Part shown: positions 7,448 through 16,614 of the stretch, piece by piece
Position numbering within the stretch: position 1 is the first letter of the stretch
How the letters are laid out: every line of letters starts with the position of its first letter
Assembly: GCA_963731125.1 (NCBI GenBank)
Contig: CAVSVP010000009.1
Location: 62,001 to 126,000 of the forward strand
Direction of reading: 5' to 3'
DNA from: CAVSVP01 sp963731125
Lineage (GTDB): Bacteria; Pseudomonadota; Gammaproteobacteria; Competibacterales; Competibacteraceae
Length of the DNA: 64,000 bases
The notes under the pieces: model-generated
Seen by the model: only the letters and a program-made list of their open reading frames with translations
The model's database searches: none
Told to the model about the DNA's origin: nothing
Program-made: the position numbers and the translations under genes

Positions 7448-7816
7448 TTAGGTTTTCACGGAACCGCGGTAAATTACCATAGCGGTTCCCTGGGTTTGAG
7501 ATTCATTGTTATAGCCAATAAGACGCACGTGATGGTGAGGATTGGCTTGATGACAAGCCTTCGCTTCGCCTAGGATCTTATCTACGTCCGTTTCCCCAAA
7601 TAACGGCAATTTCCACATATACCAGTAATGCTGAAAGGCATGTTCCGGTTCCGTATGTTCAATCGCCGGATTCCAGCCCTGCCTTACGATGTACTCCACC
7701 TGCCGGCGAATCCGCTCCGCATTCATTTCCGGAAGATAAGAAAAAGTCCCATATTTGCGGCTGGCCGGATCGGACAACCGGGAGGGATAATCTTGGATAT
7801 CGTTCATAACGCTCAT
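7448..7816 (-). CDS. cbbS: RuBisCO small subunit, form I
   Basis: The 122-residue protein has the small-subunit hallmarks YGTFSYLP near residue 22, RRQVEYIVRQGWNPAIEHTEP near 37-57, and YWYMWKLPLFGE near 64-75. Four to eight small subunits cap the catalytic octamer of large subunits and raise carboxylation efficiency and specificity. The ATG at 7816 has GGAGGAG eight bases upstream. It follows cbbL by 68 bases on the same strand and both are likely co-transcribed. The N-terminus before the SYLP motif is of the longer type I associate with non-carboxysomal form IA enzymes, and no carboxysome genes are present here. Downstream lies a MITE, not further Calvin-cycle genes. Confidence 0.96.
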   Translation of the reverse strand: MSVMNDIQDYPSRLSDPASRKYGTFSYLPEMNAERIRRQVEYIVRQGWNPAIEHTEPEHAFQHYWYMWKLPLFGETDVDKILGEAKACHQANPHHHVRLIGYNNESQTQGTAMVIYRGSVKT

Positions 7817-7884
7817 AAGAATCGCTCCTCCAGGTGATGGTTTTTTTATGCGGGCTGTAGTCGATGAAACAGTGATTACATCGT

Positions 7885-9303
7885 CTATGCCGGCGCTATA
7901 TCCAACTTATCGACCGTATCGAATTCGAACTTGATTTCTTTCCAGGTTTCCATCGCGGCCTGTAATTCGGGGCTGTGCTTGGCCGCAGCCCGCAGTACAT
8001 CACTACCTTCCTTTTCCAACTCTTTACCCTGATTGCGCGCCTCGACACATGCCTCTAAGGCTACCCGGTTAGCCGCAGCACCGGCCGCATTTCCCCAGGG
8101 ATGACCAAGCGTACCGCCGCCGAATTGAAATACCGCATCATCTCCAAAAATAGCTACCAACGCCGGCATATGCCAGACATGGATACCGCCGGAAGCCACC
8201 GGAAACATACCCGGCATGGCGCCCCATTCCTGATCGAAAAAGATACCGCGGCGACGATCTTCCCTGACGGTACGTTGCCGCATGATGTCGATCCAGCCTA
8301 ACGTGGCCTGCCGATCGCCTTCTAATTTACCCACCACGGTTCCCGAGTGGAGATGATCGCCGCCGGACAGGCGCAACGTCTTGGCTAGTACACGAAAATG
8401 TATGCCATGCTTGGGATGTCGGTCAATCACGGCATGCATCGCCCGGTGAATATGCAGCAGCATCCGGTTATTGCGGCACCAGTTGGCTAGGCCGGTATTG
8501 GCGCAAAAACCTGCCGTTAAAAAATCATGCATAATAATGGGAGAATCGAGCTCCTTGGCGAATTCGGCACGTTGGTACATGGCTTCCGGAGTCGGTGCCG
8601 TCACATTCAAATAATGCCCCTTGCGTTCACCGGTTTCGGCTTCGGCTCTCTGCACAGCCTCCATCACGAACTGAAAACGCTCCCGCCAGCGCATAAAGGG
8701 TTGGGAATTAACGTTTTCATCATCCTTGGTAAAGTCCAGGCCACCGCGCAAGCATTCGTAGACGGCACGGCCATAATTTTTCGCCGATAATCCTAATTTG
8801 GGCTTAATGGTACATCCCAGCAAAGGACGGCCGTACTTACTCAGGCGGTCACGTTCCACCTGGATACCTGCCGGAGGCCCTCCGCAAGTCATAATATAGG
8901 CCAGCGGAAACCGTACATCCTCCAGGCGCAAATGCCGCAGCGCTTTAAATCCGAAGACATTACCTACCAGCGAAGTCAACACATTAACCATTGAACCTTC
9001 CTCAAAGAGATCAATGGGGTAGGCGATAAACGCATAACAGGACTCCTGGTCTCCGGGTACGTCTTCGATGCGGTAAGCGCGCCCCTTGTAGTACTCCAGA
9101 TCAGTCAGCAAATCCGTCCACACCGTCGTCCAAGTACCGGTGGAAGATTCGGCGGCAACCGCTGCGGCAGCCTCTTCGCGAGGCACACCCGGTTGGGGAG
9201 TCACTTTGAAACAGGCGAGGATATCGCTATCTTTGGGGGTGTAGTCGGGTATCCAGTATGTCTCACGATAGGCTTTGACGCCAGCCTGATAGCTCTTTGC
9301 CAT
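7885..9303 (-). CDS. cbbL: RuBisCO large subunit, form IA
   Basis: This 472-residue enzyme carboxylates ribulose-1,5-bisphosphate in the Calvin-Benson cycle. Key residues are visible: the carbamylated lysine K193 in GGLDFTKDDENVNSQPF, K168 in GCTIKPKLG, and loop-6 lysine K326 in GTVVGKLEGD. The sequence AESSTGTWTTVWTDLL and overall match place it in form I, most like form IA of proteobacteria. The ATG at 9303 is preceded by GGAGGAG at ideal spacing; a GTG at 9318 lies inside that ribosome binding site and is not the start. No cbbR, cbbQ, cbbO or carboxysome gene lies next to it, so its regulator and activase are elsewhere. The 179 bases upstream separate it from yhdP and should hold its promoter. 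Confidence 0.97.
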   Translation of the reverse strand: MAKSYQAGVKAYRETYWIPDYTPKDSDILACFKVTPQPGVPREEAAAAVAAESSTGTWTTVWTDLLTDLEYYKGRAYRIEDVPGDQESCYAFIAYPIDLFEEGSMVNVLTSLVGNVFGFKALRHLRLEDVRFPLAYIMTCGGPPAGIQVERDRLSKYGRPLLGCTIKPKLGLSAKNYGRAVYECLRGGLDFTKDDENVNSQPFMRWRERFQFVMEAVQRAEAETGERKGHYLNVTAPTPEAMYQRAEFAKELDSPIIMHDFLTAGFCANTGLANWCRNNRMLLHIHRAMHAVIDRHPKHGIHFRVLAKTLRLSGGDHLHSGTVVGKLEGDRQATLGWIDIMRQRTVREDRRRGIFFDQEWGAMPGMFPVASGGIHVWHMPALVAIFGDDAVFQFGGGTLGHPWGNAAGAAANRVALEACVEARNQGKELEKEGSDVLRAAAKHSPELQAAMETWKEIKFEFDTVDKLDIAPA

Positions 9304-9482
9304 GGTTTTCTCCTCCACAAACTCACGGTTTCCGCATCGCGCAGCGGCCAGTCCTGGCCTGCTTTGCGCTACTTCTCACGAAACAGCCTTTAGAATTGCA
9401 TTAGCACTCTAGCGAGCAATGCCTTGGGTCATCATCACTGACATATTGCCGTGATTCAACCGTAAGAATAAAGTTGATTTTT

Positions 9483-12400
9483 TTATTGATTTCCGACAAC
9501 ACGGCTTTCACCCGTCGATGCCGGCAGTTGAATACGTCTAATCACCGGTTCGTCCCAGGAACCGGTGATTGAATAATAATAGCGGCTTATTTGCTCAATA
9601 CCCGGTTTTAATACTTGGCCGGCGAGAAATACGGCGGCCCCTATGGCAGGCCCACCGGCAATGGCACCGGCAATCGCCAGAGCGGAACCCAACTGGGGCG
9701 TTACCGTCACCCACTGATCATAATCTCGATCTTGAAGACCAATACGGCCTGTAACCTCAAGCAGCGCCGAGGGAGCCTCGATACGCAGCTCACTCAGGTA
9801 AGCCTGACCGTTGGCGAAACGCAGCTTTCCCTCAAGACGATCAAACCCTAAGCCTTGTTGAAATAAGTCCTTAAAATCCAGTTGCAGGCGGCGTGAGAGA
9901 CTGGCTAAATTAAAGAGCCCCACGATACGCCCCACCCCGGGCTCCACATCCTTTAGCTGCCCCTTGGCAATCTGCAAAGACAGTGTTCCCCGCAACAGCG
10001 CAGGGGAAAATATCAACGGCGGCGCGGGCCACTCCACTGCCAGCTCGATTTCCGCTTCCCCTTCCGATAACGGAGCCGGATAACCAAGCACTTGTAATGT
10101 TTTAGCCAAATCCTCGCTGTATAGCTTAACCTGTAAATGGGAATCAGCGACCGCTGCGGTTGCCGACCAGTCGCCGGTTATCGTCATCTGATGAAGCTCG
10201 GACTGTAATTTCAGATCGACTCGCTGCCGCCCGTCCTTGTGTGGCACCACCGAAACTCGCAGTTTTCCTAATCCATTCTCGTTCAGAGTCAGATGCTCCA
10301 CCGCCAGCCACAGGGGTGGCAACAGCAAAGGACCGGCGGACTGAAACTTCGCCTTACCCCTCTCTTTTGCCTGGCTGTTCCAGTGCAGAGCCAGCCGCTG
10401 CAACTCAATGCCCAGCGGCGCCTCGGGACGTGGATTAACGGGTAGATAGAGCCGTCCGGCAAGGGATTCGCTGGCTACCTCCAGGGCTATCGCTTCGGGC
10501 CGGTTAGCTATCTTTAGCTGCACTTGCGAAAACCGCTGTCCGCCGACAGATAATTCGCCTAGCTGCACCTCAATAAAACGGATCCAGGCAGGCAGGAAGG
10601 GATGGTAGGCATTTTGCGATTCGCCTTGCAAAGCTGTTGGCCATGCTAAAGGCAACTTGAAGCGCGGCAACCGTGCTACGACAGTGACTCCCGGCATTTC
10701 CGGCAGATGGGCCGTGCCACTGTCAATGCGCAGCTCACCGCGGCTGGGCCGGAGCTGACGGGGAAAATCCTCCCATTGCAACACCGCATGGCTGACCGAT
10801 CCGTAGCGTAAGCTTGACCACAGACCGCTCTGCGGAGTGAATCGGGCATGGGCTGCAAAGGGCCGAACCTCGGGGGCAGATTTCCCCAACGGCGGCGGCA
10901 GATTGATCGCTACGCCCTGCAGATCCGATGTGAGGGTTAACGCAAAACCTGCTTCAGGAACGGCAGGTAGCGTCAACAGCGCTTCCCAGGCGGCCTGACC
11001 ACTGACATAGGGAACAAGGCCAGGGGCATCCGTGACCGCCAAAGAACGCATATCCTGATGACCACGCACTCTGAATTGGGTCTTATGGTCCCCGTTGGGT
11101 TCCCGCTCAGTGGAGATATCCACACGAACCGGCTTGTCTTGCCACTGAAGCTGCAGATCCTTACCACTCAAGCCGGCCCGAGTAAACGTTAGGTTTCCCT
11201 GAATATGGCGAAGCTGCATCTGCCAGACCGGCAAATTCAGACCACTGCCGGCAAAATCCAAGTTACCTTCATAAGTGATAAGGCGCTTTTTTTTCAAGGG
11301 AATGCGCAACTTCAAGTCCAGCATATTGGCACCAATCGCCTGCATGTCTTTGACATAGTGCGCTACCCGCTGGGCCAGCGGACTGTCCCGGAGAAAACGC
11401 AGCATCGTCGCGCCCGGACCCAGCGCCTGGCCGTGCACCCGCAACACGGCGTCGCGCATATCGCTGATTCGGGCTTGCACCTGTCCCAGTTCCACGTCGA
11501 AAATCCTGCCGGAATCAGCCTTAAGCTGAAAGGAGCGGTTGCGAAATATCAACTCTGCTTGCAGCGCTTCAATCCGAGGCCAGTCGGGTGCGTAGTTCAG
11601 AATGGCATCCACTACCCGAAACCGCGCCGTAAATAACCCCTGCCCCTTCGCAAAGGGAAAATCCGTCGGCCTTCCGTAAAAGACTAGCCTTCCTGACGGT
11701 ATCCTGCCACGAACCAAGGCTTGTTCCAGCCACTTCCGCAGCTTCGGCTTAAGCAGCACTACCGGCAAGTATTGGTGAACCTGCCCGACCTCCAGGTTAC
11801 GATACTGTAAAGCCAGCTCCAGCAGCGGACTCGAACCGTCTGCGAACAGCGTCACCTTGCCCCGCAGCCGACTCTCAAGGGTCCCGTCAACCACCGCAAG
11901 CTCAGCGATGGCAATGCGCAGTCCATCGGCAATACGCTCCACTTGCAGAGAACCTGTTAAACCGTCAAAAACGAGCGGCGCACGCAGCAACGCTGGAGCG
12001 TTTAACCGGAAAGCACCCGCGTCCAAAGTGATGCGGCTACTCTCTTGATCCATGGTCAGCTTGCCGGCCAAACCCGCAACACCAGGGATACCCTGCCACG
12101 GACGCACGGCAAGCTGCTGAAACCGGGCCACAAAGGCATAAGAATGCGGTAACTTCACCGTGCCCTTTCCGGCGGCGCATTGGCGAAAAAAGCCTGAACA
12201 GCGGCCACTAGCCCGCTCCTGCGGCTGCTGGAGAACGTCAAACAAAGACCCTGGTAAAACAGATGAGGCTTGCTGCGACGCTGCGGGCAAGGCCATGCGA
12301 AACGCCAGTTCAGGTATTTGACCTACGGGTTCCAACCCTGCTAGCCGAGTCCTTTGCGCGTCATCCAGCCAAGGTGCTAGGGCGGCAGTCACATCTTGCA

Positions 12401-13472
12401 CCCGCAGACTGCGGCCGCGACCCTGCAAACGGCGTTGACCACCGTTGGTTTGCGTCTGCAGAGTGAGCGCTACACTGCTAGGCACCAAGGGACTTTTGGC
12501 TTCGCTACCCTGCCAGCTGCTATACCACCGCCAACCCCGCCGGATACGCTGCCAGTCAAATTGAGTGGCGATATTGGGTCGCTCTTCCAACACATCACTT
12601 AGTTGATCGATGCCAGGCAGTGAGGGAAGTCGCACGTGACGCAGGGAGAGCTTGCCCTGCAGCCTCTGTAAACGCTGATGCCGCCAGGTTCCCCATATCT
12701 CCAAAGGATCCGCCTGTCCGGCGGCAAGCCTTACCGGTAATGGCCATCTTGCGAGGTGCAGTTGATCACCGCGGACATAGAAGGTACCTTTCCAGGTGTC
12801 CGGATCTCGGAAGGCACCTTTCCACTTCAGAACCGCCCGCAGCTGGTTGCCAAGCACCTTAGGCAGTGCCGCTGTCAACGCTAAACGCCGGCTGTCGCCA
12901 TCGCCGCGCAGACTGAGCTGCAGATTCCGAAAGACCAGCGGCGCTGAGTCGTCATGGACATTCCGCACCTGTACCTCTTTACCCGCTAAGTCCAAAGCGC
13001 GAATGCGCGATAGCCAGGCCGCGGCGGCCTGCAAAGACGCTGGAGGAGCTCTATCAGTCATTGCTCCGAATCGCAATGTACCGTCGGTTTCCCGATCTAA
13101 CGTAAGGCACACCCCCTCCAATTGAATTTTTTCGAGCGCCAGGTGGCCCTCCAGTAAGGAGTGCAGCAGATCAACACTGATTAACGCTTGTTCAGCGCTA
13201 GCCAGTGGCGTCTTATCCCTGGGATGGTTTAGTTGAAGACCCTGCAAACGTAACAAGGGCGTCCAGCCCCGCCAGGCAGGTTCTAGTGCTGTAATGGAAA
13301 CAGATGCTTGTAAATGGGCGCTCAGGCGGTGTTCCAGCTCGGCGTGGTAATCATCGACGTGAAGCCATAGCCAGCGGCTCGTACCCAACAACAGCGCTAC
13401 CAGGATGAGTAATACCGTTCCCAGGCGCAGCGCCCATCGCCAGACCCGATAATCGGCCGGCAGGCGCTTCAT
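9483..13472 (-). CDS. yhdP: YhdP family AsmA-like envelope protein
   Basis: The 1329-residue protein has one N-terminal membrane anchor (about residues 12-33) and a long periplasmic beta-rich part typical of YhdP (TIGR02099), including the DUF3971-like middle and the C-terminal AsmA-like end (LKDVEPGVGRIVGLFNLASLSRRL...). YhdP and its relatives TamB and YdbH are thought to bridge the periplasm and carry phospholipids to the outer membrane. Its place downstream of rng is the usual gammaproteobacterial order. The ATG at 13472 has no clear ribosome binding site, and only 7 bases separate it from the end of the IsrB-type element, which may have displaced the native leader. Confidence 0.9.
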   Translation of the reverse strand: MKRLPADYRVWRWALRLGTVLLILVALLLGTSRWLWLHVDDYHAELEHRLSAHLQASVSITALEPAWRGWTPLLRLQGLQLNHPRDKTPLASAEQALISVDLLHSLLEGHLALEKIQLEGVCLTLDRETDGTLRFGAMTDRAPPASLQAAAAWLSRIRALDLAGKEVQVRNVHDDSAPLVFRNLQLSLRGDGDSRRLALTAALPKVLGNQLRAVLKWKGAFRDPDTWKGTFYVRGDQLHLARWPLPVRLAAGQADPLEIWGTWRHQRLQRLQGKLSLRHVRLPSLPGIDQLSDVLEERPNIATQFDWQRIRRGWRWYSSWQGSEAKSPLVPSSVALTLQTQTNGGQRRLQGRGRSLRVQDVTAALAPWLDDAQRTRLAGLEPVGQIPELAFRMALPAASQQASSVLPGSLFDVLQQPQERASGRCSGFFRQCAAGKGTVKLPHSYAFVARFQQLAVRPWQGIPGVAGLAGKLTMDQESSRITLDAGAFRLNAPALLRAPLVFDGLTGSLQVERIADGLRIAIAELAVVDGTLESRLRGKVTLFADGSSPLLELALQYRNLEVGQVHQYLPVVLLKPKLRKWLEQALVRGRIPSGRLVFYGRPTDFPFAKGQGLFTARFRVVDAILNYAPDWPRIEALQAELIFRNRSFQLKADSGRIFDVELGQVQARISDMRDAVLRVHGQALGPGATMLRFLRDSPLAQRVAHYVKDMQAIGANMLDLKLRIPLKKKRLITYEGNLDFAGSGLNLPVWQMQLRHIQGNLTFTRAGLSGKDLQLQWQDKPVRVDISTEREPNGDHKTQFRVRGHQDMRSLAVTDAPGLVPYVSGQAAWEALLTLPAVPEAGFALTLTSDLQGVAINLPPPLGKSAPEVRPFAAHARFTPQSGLWSSLRYGSVSHAVLQWEDFPRQLRPSRGELRIDSGTAHLPEMPGVTVVARLPRFKLPLAWPTALQGESQNAYHPFLPAWIRFIEVQLGELSVGGQRFSQVQLKIANRPEAIALEVASESLAGRLYLPVNPRPEAPLGIELQRLALHWNSQAKERGKAKFQSAGPLLLPPLWLAVEHLTLNENGLGKLRVSVVPHKDGRQRVDLKLQSELHQMTITGDWSATAAVADSHLQVKLYSEDLAKTLQVLGYPAPLSEGEAEIELAVEWPAPPLIFSPALLRGTLSLQIAKGQLKDVEPGVGRIVGLFNLASLSRRLQLDFKDLFQQGLGFDRLEGKLRFANGQAYLSELRIEAPSALLEVTGRIGLQDRDYDQWVTVTPQLGSALAIAGAIAGGPAIGAAVFLAGQVLKPGIEQISRYYYSITGSWDEPVIRRIQLPASTGESRVVGNQ

Positions 13473-13479
13473 GAAAATC

Positions 13480-14511
13480 TTACGCGACGGAAACCCACGT
13501 ATTTATGCGTGGGAGGAGTCGCGTCCTCCAAGTATTAAAAGTTAAGAATCGACAGTCAAAAGGTTTAGCGTTTTGGCATAATCTCTTACCTGTTGCGGTA
13601 TCGTGCAAACTCATTCCGTCTTTCAAATAACCTCCTACGTAGGCTAACCCGTACTTGGTATGCTTAACTAAACTGCCACGTTTAAATCCATGACTCATGG
13701 TTCCTCCGTAGGGTTTCCGAATACCGCCTTTTTCAGGCTGTAATCGGTGCAATTGTCTACGATGAAAGCGTAGCGGCGTAATGCAAAGTAAGTCGGTGTT
13801 ATCTGGCTGAATATGACCGCCAGTCCACCAAGTAGCCAAAACCCACGCATCTACACAGTGCGCATCGAAGGTTTCAGCTAATTTCTTGTTACTCTTTTTT
13901 AATCCAGCATTGTCTCTTAATGCTTTGGTTTCGTAGCCTTGTTTGGTTTCTACTTTAGCGAGCTTTTCTAATTCGCTATAAAACCAATCCTTACCGGCTT
14001 GTAGTGGAGAGAACATCACGTCCCAACGTCTTTTCCCTTTCGTCACTGCGTTAATATCCTCGACAATAAAACAGTCAATCGGAAATAGTTTGGTTAGCCA
14101 TTGGCACAACCTCAGCTTCCACTGCCAGCGTGCTTTAGTGCTGGGAGGAAATGGGCTGCGACTGCGGTTAGAGCGATTCTTCCGGCATGGCGTTTTGCGG
14201 AAACGCCGAGCTCGACGCATATTGCGTCGGATTTCTATGGCGTCTTTAACCCACGTAATAGCATCGGCTTGAATGTTCAAATAGGTGTGGGATTCAGACT
14301 TAACGGTAAATCCCTCTTTCTTGCTTCCCGGATCTATCCCTACTGCGATAGGCTGAGCTTTCTCATCAGAAGGTGTGATATTTAACCGAACACAGAAAAT
14401 ACCACGTTTCCAAAATGGTGTCGCTTTCCCTTCTCTAATCCACCGTCTAGCTCGACTGGGTTTAGTCGGCATTAACGGATTCTGGTTGTTGTCTACTACC
14501 GGTACCAACAT
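13480..14511 (-). CDS. isrB: IsrB-like RNA-guided nuclease (RRXRR/RuvC, no HNH)
   Basis: The 343-residue protein starts with a PLMP/RRXRR domain (PLMP at residues 12-15, then SRARRWIREGKATPF). The split RuvC domain follows: RuvC-I D60 in GIDPGSKKEG, an arginine-rich bridge helix (about 92-118, RRNMRRARRFRK), RuvC-II E151 in FIVEDI, and RuvC-III H218/D221 in FDAHCVDAW. Only about 65 residues separate RuvC-II and III, with no zinc knuckle or HNH motif, so it fits IsrB rather than IscB. The C-terminus has FHRRQLHRLQPEKGG and GFKRGSLVKH, known from these proteins. IsrB proteins nick DNA guided by an omega-RNA. I start at ATG 14511, since the longer frame runs through the likely omega-RNA. The reading frame passes through the right-end hairpin. 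No TnpA is present. Confidence 0.82.
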   Translation of the reverse strand: MLVPVVDNNQNPLMPTKPSRARRWIREGKATPFWKRGIFCVRLNITPSDEKAQPIAVGIDPGSKKEGFTVKSESHTYLNIQADAITWVKDAIEIRRNMRRARRFRKTPCRKNRSNRSRSPFPPSTKARWQWKLRLCQWLTKLFPIDCFIVEDINAVTKGKRRWDVMFSPLQAGKDWFYSELEKLAKVETKQGYETKALRDNAGLKKSNKKLAETFDAHCVDAWVLATWWTGGHIQPDNTDLLCITPLRFHRRQLHRLQPEKGGIRKPYGGTMSHGFKRGSLVKHTKYGLAYVGGYLKDGMSLHDTATGKRLCQNAKPFDCRFLTFNTWRTRLLPRINTWVSVA

Positions 14512-14706
14512 GCGTAAACCTCTTTCGAGTCTATACATCCCATCGACACTGACCGACCGAGAGGTTAGGAACTTGGGGGGCATCTCTAACATCGGTTACC
14601 CTGCCACGGATAGTCGGTTCAGTTACTAACGTCTAGTCAGTGGTTTAGTCTTGCTCGACTCGCTGGGCTTGCGAGTCTTTACCAGCCCACGACTTTTAGT
14701 CGTGGG
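13482..14706 (-). mobile_element. IS200/IS605-like solo element carrying isrB
   Basis: The 3' end (13482-13524) folds as a two-part hairpin: ACGCGAC with GTCGCGT outside and CCCACG with CGTGGG inside. The 5' end carries a hairpin CCCACGACT/AGTCGTGGG at 14686-14706. The shared CCCACG-type hairpins at both ends are as expected for Y1-transposase substrates. There is no tnpA, so movement would need a transposase in trans, perhaps the one at 30170-30583. The element separates rng from yhdP. Exact ends are uncertain by some bases. Confidence 0.65.
14512..14706 (-). ncRNA. Candidate omega-RNA of the IsrB-like element
   Basis: In IscB/IsrB elements the guide RNA is encoded just upstream of the nuclease gene, with the guide at the left end. 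Here the roughly 195 bases upstream of ATG 14511 contain stacked hairpins: a 9-bp stem at 14686-14706 and a 7-bp stem GACTCGC/GCGAGTC at 14657-14677, with TGGT and ACCA able to enclose the second. If the analogy holds, the guide would come from the flanking DNA just beyond about 14710. The structure is seen; the function is inferred. Confidence 0.5.
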
Positions 14707-14799
14707 TTACTGACTGCATTCCCTGGAATTTGCTTTGCCTGAAGGAATTCGCAATCATCGTCGACTTCCCTAATGAAGACAAGATGCAGGTTTAGTGGT

Positions 14800-14903
14800 A
14801 TCGCTCTGGAAGCTGTTCTCAAGACCGACTGCGGCATCCATGCCGCAGTCGAGCTTATAAGGAGGTATTAACAGCGTGTCTTGAGAATAACTTCCAGATC
14901 GAT
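14800..14903. repeat. 104 bp inverted-repeat element, copy A
   Basis: The unit begins ATCGCTCTGGAAG and ends CTTCCAGATCGAT, so its ends are inverted repeats. Its centre is a perfect palindrome with 11-bp arms (GACTGCGGCAT-CC-ATGCCGCAGTC). Copies B (16492-16596) and C (20280-20383) share the design. This copy stops one base before the rng stop codon. Confidence 0.85.
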
Positions 14904-14904
14904 A

Positions 14905-16401
14905 TTACATCAGCACCACATCATACTGTTCCCGCGTATAGAGTATTTCAGCTTGGAACTTAATGGGGACACCGATAAACCCCTCTAGTTCCGCTACGCT
15001 ATTAGATTCTTCATCGAGCATTCTATCCACCACTTCCTGGGAGGCCAGGACGAGGAATTTACGCACTTCGTACTGCCGCGCTTCGCGCAGCAACTCACGA
15101 AAAATTTCATAGCAGACGGTCTCAGCGGTTTTGATGGAACCACGCCCGCTACACAAAGGACAGGGTTCGCAGAGAATATGTTCCAGGCTCTCCCGGGTGC
15201 GTTTACGGGTCATCTCTACCAGCCCCAATGCTGATACCTCACAGATATGGCTCTTTGCGCGATCTTTTTCCAGGTATTTTTCCAGCGCTTTAAGCACCGC
15301 CTGTTTATGCTCCGGATTAGCCATATCGATAAAGTCTAATATAATGATGCCGCCTAAATTGCGCAGACATAACTGCCGGGCGATAGCCTGAGCGGCCTCC
15401 AGATTCGTCTTAAAGATGGTCTCCTCCAGATTCCGGTGCCCTACGTAGGCACCGGTGTTGACATCAATGGTTGTCATCGCTTCAGTCTGATCAATAATTA
15501 AGTAACCACCTGATTTTAGTGATACTTTCTTGCTTAGCGCCTTTTGAATCTCATCTTCAATATTATAAAGATCGAAAATGGGCCGATCACCGGGATAATG
15601 TTCAATACGCGGCAGCATGTCCGGCAGAAATTTTTCGGTAAAACGCACAACCTGTTCACACGTCTCCCAGGAATCGATCCGGACTTTTTCCACGTTAGCG
15701 CCGACGAAGTCACGCAGCACCCGCAGTTCTAACGGCAAATCCTCGTAAACATTGGCAACACCTCGAGTTTCTTTGATGCGTTCCTGAATGGACTCCCATA
15801 GCCGCTGCAAAAACTGCATGTCAGCCCGTAATGCCCAAGGCTCAGCTCCTTCGGCAGCCGTGCGAACAATATACCCTCCACCGAATTCGGCGCGAAAGGT
15901 AGTCACCAGTTCTTTAAGACGATGGCGTTCCTCTTCACCGTCGATCTTAATGGATACGCCAGAGACCTCAGAGTCGGCTAGGAATACGAGAAAGCGAGAG
16001 GGCAACGTGATGTGAGTCGTAAGCCGAGCTCCCTTAGTGCCGATAGCGTCTTTAATCACTTGCACAATAATCTCTTGCCCTTCGCGCACCAATTCCGTAA
16101 TAAGCGCAGCGTAGTTATCCTCATCGGCAGTGGCACTGGAACAATTTTCCCCTCGAATATCAGAAACATGAAGAAAAGCTGCCCGTTCTAAGCCGATGTC
16201 TACAAAAGCCGCCTCCATACCCGGCAGCACTCGACAGACTTGACCCTTATAAATGTTTCCTACCAGACCTCGTTTGCGCTCCCGCTCCACAAGAATTTCG
16301 TGCAGAACACCGTTTTCCACTACGGCAACCCGGGTCTCCCTAGGCATCACGTTGATGAGAATTTCTTCACTCACGCTCCGGCTTTCAATCACTTTTGTCA
16401 T
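14905..16401 (-). CDS. rng: Ribonuclease G
   Basis: The 498-residue protein matches RNase G in length and order: an S1 RNA-binding domain near residues 40-130 (RGLVGNIYKGQVCRVLPGMEAAFVDIG), then the catalytic part with metal-binding aspartates in MTTIDVNTGAYVG and GGIIILDFIDM, and the zinc-link CEPCPLCSGRG. It processes the 16S rRNA 5' end and decays some mRNAs in the cytoplasm. The start at 16401 has AGAGG at short spacing and gives an N-terminus about 10 residues longer than in E. coli. It belongs to the maf-rng-yhdP group; a 104-bp repeat lies on each side of it. Confidence 0.96.
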   Translation of the reverse strand: MTKVIESRSVSEEILINVMPRETRVAVVENGVLHEILVERERKRGLVGNIYKGQVCRVLPGMEAAFVDIGLERAAFLHVSDIRGENCSSATADEDNYAALITELVREGQEIIVQVIKDAIGTKGARLTTHITLPSRFLVFLADSEVSGVSIKIDGEEERHRLKELVTTFRAEFGGGYIVRTAAEGAEPWALRADMQFLQRLWESIQERIKETRGVANVYEDLPLELRVLRDFVGANVEKVRIDSWETCEQVVRFTEKFLPDMLPRIEHYPGDRPIFDLYNIEDEIQKALSKKVSLKSGGYLIIDQTEAMTTIDVNTGAYVGHRNLEETIFKTNLEAAQAIARQLCLRNLGGIIILDFIDMANPEHKQAVLKALEKYLEKDRAKSHICEVSALGLVEMTRKRTRESLEHILCEPCPLCSGRGSIKTAETVCYEIFRELLREARQYEVRKFLVLASQEVVDRMLDEESNSVAELEGFIGVPIKFQAEILYTREQYDVVLM

Positions 16402-16491
16402 CTATGCCTCTAAGCTTCCTAAGTGTTGCTTGCTAAGCAGCATTAAAACAGATATTCATCCCTATGGGTTATTACCCTACGAGGCACTAAT

Positions 16492-16596
16492 ATCGATCCG
16501 CACAACTGTTACCAACATCGTCTGCGGCATAGATGCCGCTGTCGAGCTTACCGGAATGTAGTGACGGTGTGTCTTGAAAATAGCGTTCAGATCGAT
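16492..16596. repeat. 105 bp inverted-repeat element, copy B
   Basis: This is the most diverged copy. The left end ATCGATCCGC has drifted, but the central GTCTGCGGCATAGATGCCGC, the GTCGAGCTTACCGG block and the right end TCAGATCGAT are conserved. It lies between rng and maf, 18 bases from the maf stop. Confidence 0.8.
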
Positions 16597-16614
16597 ACGG
16601 ATGACGGCTGGAAA

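Noticed and set aside
11205..11636. 143-codon plus-strand frame
   Set aside because: It is antisense within yhdP and shows no family features.
14512..14592. Extended N-terminus of the IsrB-like protein
   Set aside because: The PLMP domain begins at ATG 14511; the extension lies in the probable guide-RNA region.
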